Part shown: one piece after another, positions 1 through 5,343 of the stretch
Position numbering within the stretch: the stretch's first letter is position 1
Layout of the letters: every line of letters starts with the position of its first letter
Source: Armatimonadota bacterium
Lineage (GTDB): Bacteria > Sysuimicrobiota > Sysuimicrobiia > Sysuimicrobiales > Kaftiobacteriaceae
NCBI GenBank assembly: GCA_020028535.1
Contig: JAIBHM010000059.1
Location: 1-9,386 of the forward strand
Direction of reading: 5' to 3'
Length of the DNA: 9,386 nt
The notes under the pieces: generated by a model
Told to the model about the DNA's origin: nothing
What the model saw: the letters and a program-made list of their open reading frames with translations, nothing else
Database searches by the model: none
Position numbers and translations under genes: made by a program

Positions 1-610
1 GGGCGCTTGCATGAGCCGTGGTCCCGTGGAACGTGATGCTGATCTCGACGCGCCCCCGATGACCTCGGTACACCTGCAGCCTCGTCGGCTCGCCGATGAT
101 GACGAAGTCCGGCCGGATGCGCTCGTGCTCGACGAGGGCGTGAGGGGCGATGCCGTCGCACCACTCCTCCATGTTGCCGAAATAGTAGCCGGTCCAGCCC
201 CCAAGCAGCCCGAGTGATTTGAGCGCGTGCAGCGCATAGATCATCGGCGGCGTGCTGCCCTTCTCGTCACCCGCCCCCAACGCGTAGAGAATGCCGTTCT
301 CCACCTTACCTTCGAAGGGATCCCACTGCCACGCCGCCCGGTCGCTCACTCCGACGGTGTCGAGGTGACTATCGTACAGCAGCGAGCGCGGTCCAGAGCC
401 AATGCGCCCGAGGATGTTTCCCATGGCGTCAAAGCGCACCTCGTCGAAGCCAAGGGAGCGCATCCGGTCGCCCACAACCCGTCCGACCTCGCCGATCTGG
501 CTGTCGTAACTCGGAATCGCGACGATCTCGCGCAGGAAGCGCACCATCTCATCCTCGCGGCTCCGGAGATACTCGTCGATGCGCCGGACGACATCTTGGC
601 CGAGCGGCAT
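1..610 (-). CDS. ygeY: M20-family metallohydrolase, YgeY type (C-terminus beyond left edge)
   Basis: This is the N-terminal 203 residues of a zinc-dependent M20 peptidase/amidohydrolase; the rest runs off the left edge, and family members are about 400 residues. My reverse-strand translation starts MPLGQDVVRRIDEYL and shows the M20 catalytic layout: DSHLDTVG (metal His82, catalytic Asp84), GAGDEKG (metal-bridging Asp115), and NMEEWCDG (base Glu148, metal Glu149). GEPT follows at about 173-176, then RGHRGRVEI, which opens the dimerisation domain. The EE-x-CDG and VYRG-x-RGR signatures match E. coli YgeY better than ArgE, DapE or carboxypeptidase G2. YgeY-type enzymes lie in selenium/molybdenum-hydroxylase and urate-degradation clusters; the natural substrate is not certain. 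The ATG at 610 aligns with the E. coli N-terminus; an in-frame GTG at 655 would add 15 residues without family support. It is divergent from the PLP genes. Family is firm, exact reaction inferred. Confidence 0.9.
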   Translation of the reverse strand, partial: MPLGQDVVRRIDEYLRSREDEMVRFLREIVAIPSYDSQIGEVGRVVGDRMRSLGFDEVRFDAMGNILGRIGSGPRSLLYDSHLDTVGVSDRAAWQWDPFEGKVENGILYALGAGDEKGSTPPMIYALHALKSLGLLGGWTGYYFGNMEEWCDGIAPHALVEHERIRPDFVIIGEPTRLQVYRGHRGRVEISITFHGTTAHASA

Positions 611-631
611 ATTCCGTGTGTTCTCGTCAGT

Positions 632-646
632 CGAGGAGATACCTCG
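632..646. promoter_or_regulatory. Short inverted repeat in the divergent promoter region
   Basis: CGAGG-AGATA-CCTCG is a perfect 5-bp inverted repeat with a 5-nt spacer. It lies 22 nt upstream of the ygeY-like start and ahead of the threonine-synthase-like start. The position suits an operator acting on both divergent transcripts, but the arms are short and chance occurrence in GC-rich DNA is possible. No convincing -10/-35 pair was seen nearby. Confidence 0.3.
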
Positions 647-649
647 CGC

Positions 650-674
650 CGGCACGAAATGGCGATGCGTGCCG
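650..674. promoter_or_regulatory. 7-bp inverted repeat (CGGCACG / CGTGCCG), possible operator
   Basis: CGGCACG (650-656) and CGTGCCG (668-674) form a perfect 7-bp dyad separated by 11 nt. It lies 3 nt after the shorter dyad at 632-646, in the gap between the divergent ygeY-like and PLP-enzyme genes. Arms of this size and spacing suit a dimeric helix-turn-helix regulator. It also covers the alternative GTG start at 669, one reason I prefer the GTG at 690 for the downstream gene. Function is inferred from position and symmetry only. Confidence 0.35.
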
Positions 675-689
675 TCTGATCTCGGTCTC

Positions 690-1943
690 GTGACGGGCTT
701 CCAGTGCGTATCGTGCGGCCGCGAATATCCGCCCGACGGGGCCCTCTACACGTGCCCCTCATGCGGCCTCGACGGCATCCTCGACACGCGCTATGACTAC
801 GACGCCGTCCGTCGCTTGCTCACGCGGGATCGTCTCGAGGCCGATTCACGCCACAGCCACTGGCGTTACCTGCCGTTGCTTCCAATTTCCGAGCGCGCGC
901 GTCTCCCGCTCCTCCCCGTGGGCTGGACACCGATTCATGATATGACGCCACTTGCGCAGCAGTTTGGCCTGCGCGCGGTCTACCTCAAGGATGAAGGTCG
1001 AAATCCTACTGCATCGCTGAAGGATCGGGCCAGCTCGGTTGGAGTCGTAAAGGCGGTGCAGCGTGGAAGCAGCGAGATCACCTGCGCTTCGACCGGTAAT
1101 GCGGCCTCCTCGCTGGCGGGACAGGCCGTGCAGATGGGTCTGCGCGCCTACATCTTCCTCCCCGCGAAGGTCTCGGAGTCCAAACTTGCGCAGATCCTGA
1201 TCTACGGCGCTACGGTCTTCAAGGTCCGCGGGACGTACGAGGACGCCTTCCGAATCTCGATGGCCGCCGCCGAACGGTGGGGATGGTACAACCGCAATAG
1301 CGGCATCAACCCCATATTAGTAGAAGGCAAGAAGACCGCCGGCCTGGAGATTGCCGAACAGTTGCGCTGGGAGCCTCCCGACGTTGTCGTCGTCCCCGTC
1401 GGGGACGGCTGCACGCTGGCGGGCATCTACAAGGGCCTGCGGGAGATGAATCTGTTGGGCCTGACCTCGCGAACCCCTCGTGTGATCGGCGTGCAGGCGG
1501 CGGGCGCGTCGCCGATCGAGAAAGCCTTCCGAACCGGAACAACGATGCGAGCAGAACCCTCGCAGACCATCGCCGACGGCATCGCGGTGGGCATGCCGCG
1601 GAACTGGCGCAAAGCTCTCAACGCTGTGCGAGAGTCTGGCGGCACGTTCGTCACCGTCTCCGACGACGAAATCCTCGACGCCATGCGTATGCTCGCCCGC
1701 GTCACCGGCATCTGGGGAGAACCGGCCGCCGTGGCCTGCGTTGCGGCGCTTGCGCATCTCGTGGAGCGCGGCGACATCGGGCGATCTGACCGCGTCCTCC
1801 TGATGATCACGGGCACTGGCCTCAAGGACATCCCGAGCACGCTGCGGGCTGCGGGCGGCGCTCTCGAGATCGATCCTTCGCTGGAGGCCGTCGAGCGCAT
1901 CATGGCACGGGAACCGCACCTCGCCGCCAGGCGGGACAAGTGA
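690..1943 (+). CDS. Threonine-synthase-like PLP-dependent enzyme with N-terminal zinc ribbon
   Basis: This is a cytosolic fold-type II PLP enzyme of 417 residues when started at the GTG at 690. A zinc-ribbon-like knuckle comes first (Cys6, Cys9, Cys22, Cys25). The PLP Schiff-base lysine is Lys111 in NPTASLKDR, the substrate/cofactor loop is STGNAASS at 134-141, and the PLP phosphate loop is VPVGDGCTLAG at about 235-245. TIADGIAVGMPR and a C-terminal ITGTGLKD are typical of threonine-synthase homologues. Authentic threonine synthase makes threonine from O-phosphohomoserine. Here the gene sits with a second PLP enzyme and a YgeY-type hydrolase, with no homoserine genes visible, so an elimination or ammonia-lyase role on a catabolic amino acid is plausible but inferred. 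Neither GTG (690 or in-frame 669) has a clear Shine-Dalgarno; 690 places the zinc ribbon at the usual distance from the N-terminus. Its stop overlaps the next start by 4 nt. Confidence 0.88.
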   Translation: MTGFQCVSCGREYPPDGALYTCPSCGLDGILDTRYDYDAVRRLLTRDRLEADSRHSHWRYLPLLPISERARLPLLPVGWTPIHDMTPLAQQFGLRAVYLKDEGRNPTASLKDRASSVGVVKAVQRGSSEITCASTGNAASSLAGQAVQMGLRAYIFLPAKVSESKLAQILIYGATVFKVRGTYEDAFRISMAAAERWGWYNRNSGINPILVEGKKTAGLEIAEQLRWEPPDVVVVPVGDGCTLAGIYKGLREMNLLGLTSRTPRVIGVQAAGASPIEKAFRTGTTMRAEPSQTIADGIAVGMPRNWRKALNAVRESGGTFVTVSDDEILDAMRMLARVTGIWGEPAAVACVAALAHLVERGDIGRSDRVLLMITGTGLKDIPSTLRAAGGALEIDPSLEAVERIMAREPHLAARRDK

Positions 1944-3274
1944 CGCCGGTCCCAGCGACCCCGATCCCCGGCCCCACCTATGCCGAAATGCACGACCCTC
2001 GCACGCTGCCGGACGGGTTCCGCCGGCGTGTTCAAGCGGCCAGGTCGCGCGAAGACGACGCGCTCAATCTGTTCAACATCACCTGGCGGCGCCCCGACGG
2101 AACGATCAACCATGTCGTTCTGCCCTCTGAACTGACTGGAGTCGAGGCCAACATCATCGTCCTGATCGGCCGGGACTTCCCATCAGGCAGCCACAAGGTT
2201 GGACCAGTGTACACGACATTGATGGAAGCAGAGCTCGAGGGGAAGGCACGACCCGGCGCGCAGACTGCCGTGGCCCCCTCTACCGGCAACTTCGGCATCG
2301 GGGCAGCCTATGTGTCACGGCTGAAAGGCTATCGTGCCATCGTCGTGATGCCCGACGGCATGAGCCGGGAACGCTATGATCGCATCCGGCGCTACGGAGG
2401 CGAGCTGGACCTGACCCCCGGCACGGAATCCGACGTCATCCTCACGCTGGAACGGACGCATGAGGCGTACATGCGCCGGCCGGAGTTCATCGTGCTCGAG
2501 CAATTCTCCCTGCTCCCCAACTATCGCTTCCACCGCTCGGTCACCGGAGAGGCGGCGCTGGAGGCGGCCCACGGGCACGGCAACGGCAAGGTGGCGCTCT
2601 TTGTCGCGGCGCCGGGATCCGCAGGCACGCTCGCAGCAGGGGACGAGATCAAGGCGCGCCACCCTGACGCGCACATCGCGGCGCCCGAGCCGCGCGAGTG
2701 TCCGACGCTGTACAACAACGGGGTCGGCCATCACCGGATCGAGGGCATTGGTGACAAGATGGTCACGCTCATCCACAACATCGGGAACACCGATTACGTG
2801 CTCCTTGTCCATGACGACGATTGCTTGTGGAGCCTGCTTGCTCTGCAGGATTCACCGCTCGGAGGGATGCTCGGCATCTCCGGAGTGTGCAACATCATCG
2901 CGGCTGTGCGGATGGCGAAGCACCTGGGCCTCGGCCGCACCGACAACGTAGTAACCATCGCTACCGATGGATTCGACCGGTACCCGTCCGTGATGGACGA
3001 CCTCAAGCAGCGCGCCGGCCCTCGCCTGCGGAGCGAGCTGATACGCTGGAAGGAAAGACCCTTCGAGGCCTCGACGACCGACGAGATCCTCGACGTGCGG
3101 ACGCCTGCGCAGAAGGAGCGGCTGTTCAAACAGAAGGATGCGACGTGGACAAAGCTGGGCTATGCGTCTGAGTACCTGCTCAAGATCCGGAGCCCGAAGT
3201 TCTGGGACGAGGAAGCGTCACGGGTCGGAGAGATTGACCGCCGTCACGTGGAGAGGCGTGGCACCCTCCGCTGA
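1940..3274 (+). CDS. Fold-type II PLP-dependent enzyme, cysteine synthase/TrpB-like ('beta subunit' family)
   Basis: This 444-residue protein belongs to the tryptophan-synthase-beta superfamily. The probable Schiff-base lysine is Lys86 in SGSHKVGP. An asparagine loop, APSTGNFGIGAAY, lies at about 112-124 and the phosphate-binding loop, APGSAGTLAAGDE, at about 224-236. GISGVCNIIAA at about 312-322 is another glycine-rich stretch. The chain is longer than O-acetylserine sulfhydrylases (about 310), with an extra N-terminal arm and a charged C-terminal tail rich in Lys, Arg and Glu. The GTG start at 1940 overlaps the previous stop as GTGA, with purine-rich AGGCGGGA just upstream, so the two PLP proteins are probably made in fixed ratio and may interact. 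The gene is often annotated only as a generic PLP-dependent protein. The substrate is unknown; in this context a beta-elimination on diaminopropionate, serine or a related amino acid is possible. Confidence 0.85.
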   Translation: MTPVPATPIPGPTYAEMHDPRTLPDGFRRRVQAARSREDDALNLFNITWRRPDGTINHVVLPSELTGVEANIIVLIGRDFPSGSHKVGPVYTTLMEAELEGKARPGAQTAVAPSTGNFGIGAAYVSRLKGYRAIVVMPDGMSRERYDRIRRYGGELDLTPGTESDVILTLERTHEAYMRRPEFIVLEQFSLLPNYRFHRSVTGEAALEAAHGHGNGKVALFVAAPGSAGTLAAGDEIKARHPDAHIAAPEPRECPTLYNNGVGHHRIEGIGDKMVTLIHNIGNTDYVLLVHDDDCLWSLLALQDSPLGGMLGISGVCNIIAAVRMAKHLGLGRTDNVVTIATDGFDRYPSVMDDLKQRAGPRLRSELIRWKERPFEASTTDEILDVRTPAQKERLFKQKDATWTKLGYASEYLLKIRSPKFWDEEASRVGEIDRRHVERRGTLR

Positions 3275-3305
3275 TCACACCTGACAAGATCGATCAGACG
3301 GAGGG
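3264..3305 (+). terminator. Long stem-loop over the stop codon of the second PLP gene
   Basis: Two arms pair: CCCTCCG+CTGATC (3264-3276) with GATCAG+CGGAGGG (3292-3305). They give 13 base pairs with one bulged A at 3298 and a 15-nt loop. The TGA stop of the upstream gene (3272-3274) lies within the left arm. No T-run follows on either strand, so this is not a canonical intrinsic terminator. It may protect the mRNA 3' end, serve a Rho-type terminator, or reduce read-through into the gene at 3346. Confidence 0.45.
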
Positions 3306-3330
3306 GCCTGAGTAGAGGGACCGACTTCCG

Positions 3331-3338
3331 GGAAGAGG
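3331..3338 (+). promoter_or_regulatory. Ribosome-binding site for the 203-aa membrane-anchored protein
   Basis: GGAAGAGG ends 7 nt before the ATG at 3346. It is the clearest Shine-Dalgarno match in the window and supports that start for a gene with no recognised homologue. It also shows the gene is translated independently, unlike its overlapping neighbours. Confidence 0.65.
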
Positions 3339-3345
3339 CACGAGT

Positions 3346-3957
3346 ATGAAGCTCGTGCTGATCATCGTCGGCTCGCTCGCCGCCCTCGTCCTGCTCTTCG
3401 TCATCTGGAGTATCTACCACGCGGTCGCCGGGGGGCGCCGCGCTTACCTGCGGCTCGCGGCGAGGATTGCTCCGGTCGTCACGGCGCTCGCGGCGGGGAG
3501 GGATCCGGATCCGCACGACCTCGTTGCTTATGCCCGCGACCGCGTCACCCGCAAGGTGCTTTATGATGCGCTCGAATTTCACAAGAAGCTCCAACTCTTC
3601 CCCAAGGAGTTCTTCACGCACGAGGCGCTGGCTGAAGCAGACCTCGTGGCGTGGCTGTGCCATCCCAATGAGCTCGGCTCGCCTCCGGACGACATGGAGC
3701 AGACTATGCGGATGCAGGCCCCGAGTGGGCAGCACGCCTCTTCCTACTACTTCCTATTCAAGTACAAGATGATGCCGCCGCATTGGGCGGCGAAGGACGG
3801 ATGGATGGCCGGGGTCGCCGGTCCCTACGACCTCAAGGCTGATCCAGTGTCCTCCGCCCCCGGCACTTTCAGCCGGTTCGAGGCATACGACTCCCGGAAG
3901 CCTGAGGAGCACGTCCTGGTGACCCATCGTCTCGTGGTTGAGCGGAAGGCATCGTAA
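3346..3957 (+). CDS. Uncharacterised protein with one N-terminal membrane helix
   Basis: I do not recognise a named family for this 203-residue protein. Residues 2-24 form one strongly hydrophobic helix after MK, followed by GGRRAYLRLAAR, so it is probably a membrane-anchored protein or one with an uncleaved signal. No lipobox Cys is seen. The rest is soluble and rich in aromatic residues and histidine. Stretches that look functional are WLCHPNELGSPPDDME (about 103-118) and YYFLFKYKMMPPHWAAKDGW (about 134-153), followed by MAGVAGPYD. Together these hold His106, His146 and several Trp, Tyr and Cys residues that could bind a ligand or metal. Compact size, a good ribosome-binding site and codon use like its neighbours argue for a real gene. 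It follows the PLP pair across a 71-nt gap containing a stem-loop and ends 2 nt from the convergent hydantoinase stop. A pathway role is only guessed from position. Confidence 0.75.
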   Translation: MKLVLIIVGSLAALVLLFVIWSIYHAVAGGRRAYLRLAARIAPVVTALAAGRDPDPHDLVAYARDRVTRKVLYDALEFHKKLQLFPKEFFTHEALAEADLVAWLCHPNELGSPPDDMEQTMRMQAPSGQHASSYYFLFKYKMMPPHWAAKDGWMAGVAGPYDLKADPVSSAPGTFSRFEAYDSRKPEEHVLVTHRLVVERKAS

Positions 3958-3959
3958 CA

Positions 3960-5339
3960 TCACTGCCTGACGCGGTTGCGCGATAGATACTGCCCGGATC
4001 CCGACTGCCCGACGAAGCGGTTCTCGTCCACCACCTGCATCCCCCGAACCCAGACTCCGATCGGCGCGCCCGTTGCGGTCTGCCCCTCGAACAGGCTGTA
4101 ATCGACGCGCATATGATGCGTGCGCGCGCTGATGGTGCGCCGCGCACGCGGATCCCACAGTACGATGTCCGCGTCGGAGCCAGGAGCCAGCACCCCTTTA
4201 CGTGGGTACAGGCCGAAGAGCCGGGCCGGAGCCGTGGCCGTTACGTCGACAAATCGCCCGAGCGTGATGCGTCCGCCGTTCACCCCGGCGTGATGGAGCA
4301 TAATCAGACGGTCTTCGATCGCGGGGACGCCGTTGGGGATCTTCGTGAAGTCCTCGCGGCCGTGCGCTTTGTCCGTCGCGAAGTTGAAAGGGCAGTGATC
4401 GGTGGACACGACCGACAGCGTGCCGTCTACTAGCCCGCCCCACAGCGCCTCCTGGTCGCGGGACGTTCGAAAAGGTGGCGAGCACACAAATTTCGCGCCC
4501 TCGAATCCTGGGCGATCCAGGTCGTCCGCAGTGAAGAAGAAATACTGCACGCAAGTCTCCGCAAAGACCGAGTCCCCGCGGCTTTGCGCTAATCGAACCT
4601 GATCGAGCGCCGCCTCACAGGTGAGGTGCACGATGTAGACGCGAGCGCCGGCGACCTGTGCGATCGCGATGGCACGGCCAGTTGCTTCTCCCTCGAGCGC
4701 GGACGGTCGCGCCAATGCATGATACTTCGGCTCACGGTGCCCTGCCGCGACCGCTCCGCGCTCGAGTACATCGATGACGTCGCCATTCTCGCAATGCACC
4801 ATCGTCAGCAGCCCGTGCTCGGCCGCCTTCCGCATCACGGCAAGCAACTGCGCATCGTCGAGCTGCAACCGTCCTTTGTAGGCCATCAGCACCTTGACCG
4901 TGGTGATGCCCCACTCGGGTAGCCGGCCGATCTCCTCGAGGACCTCCGGTCTGGGGTCGGCGATGGTCATGTGAAAGCCGTAGTCGATGCAGGCCTTTCC
5001 TTCGGCTCGCGCGTGCCAGGTATCGAGCGCCTGGCGAAGCGAGCCGCCTTTTGTCTGGATGACGAAGTCGATATGCGACGTCGTCCCGCCGCAGGCTGCC
5101 GCGACATGCCCTGTCTGGAAGTCGTCTGAGGAGCGGATGTCATCAAGGGGCATGTCCAGGTGGGTGTGCACGTCGATACCGCCCGGAAGCAGGTAGAATC
5201 CGGCGGCGTCGACGACCCGCGCGTCGCTGTGGGGAACATCGCGGCCGATCGCGGCGATGCGCTCGCCGTCTACGAGCAGGTCGGCCTGCTGACTTCCTTC
5301 CGGGCCGACGACCGTTCCACCCGTGAACAGCGTGCGCAT
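3960..5339 (-). CDS. hydA: D-hydantoinase / dihydropyrimidinase
   Basis: This 459-residue cytosolic amidohydrolase hydrolyses cyclic amides (hydantoins, dihydropyrimidines or related purine-derived rings) to N-carbamoyl products. All binuclear-zinc ligands are visible: His58 and His60 in GGIDVHTHLDMP, the carbamylated Lys149 in TTVKVLMAYKG, His182 in MVHCENG, His238 in VHLTCE, and Asp314 in STDHCPF. Each is one residue lower than in the well-known bacterial D-hydantoinases (59, 61, 150, 183, 239, 315), so the family call is strong and the enzyme should be active. KIPNGVPAIEDR is also typical. The ATG at 5339 comes 4 nt after the stop of the Mo-subunit gene, making it the last gene of the four-gene minus-strand operon. 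E. coli HyuA occupies the equivalent place beside ygeY. The exact ring substrate is inferred, with allantoin-like or urate-derived rings possible. Confidence 0.93.
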   Translation of the reverse strand: MRTLFTGGTVVGPEGSQQADLLVDGERIAAIGRDVPHSDARVVDAAGFYLLPGGIDVHTHLDMPLDDIRSSDDFQTGHVAAACGGTTSHIDFVIQTKGGSLRQALDTWHARAEGKACIDYGFHMTIADPRPEVLEEIGRLPEWGITTVKVLMAYKGRLQLDDAQLLAVMRKAAEHGLLTMVHCENGDVIDVLERGAVAAGHREPKYHALARPSALEGEATGRAIAIAQVAGARVYIVHLTCEAALDQVRLAQSRGDSVFAETCVQYFFFTADDLDRPGFEGAKFVCSPPFRTSRDQEALWGGLVDGTLSVVSTDHCPFNFATDKAHGREDFTKIPNGVPAIEDRLIMLHHAGVNGGRITLGRFVDVTATAPARLFGLYPRKGVLAPGSDADIVLWDPRARRTISARTHHMRVDYSLFEGQTATGAPIGVWVRGMQVVDENRFVGQSGSGQYLSRNRVRQ

Positions 5340-5343
5340 GCGA

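Noticed and set aside
579..689. Upstream ATG at 579 as the start of the threonine-synthase-like gene
   Set aside because: It would add 37 non-family residues and overlap the 5' end of the divergent ygeY-like gene.
690..3274. Housekeeping threonine or cysteine biosynthesis operon
   Set aside because: No homoserine dehydrogenase, homoserine kinase or serine acetyltransferase is nearby, and the neighbours are catabolic; not excluded, only less likely.
3947..3968. AGGCA / TGCCT inverted repeat across the convergent stops as a terminator
   Set aside because: Only 5 bp with a 12-nt loop and no T-run; too weak to call.
5335..5342. CGCATGCG palindrome at the hydantoinase start
   Set aside because: Eight-base palindromes are common by chance in GC-rich sequence and nothing else supports a site.
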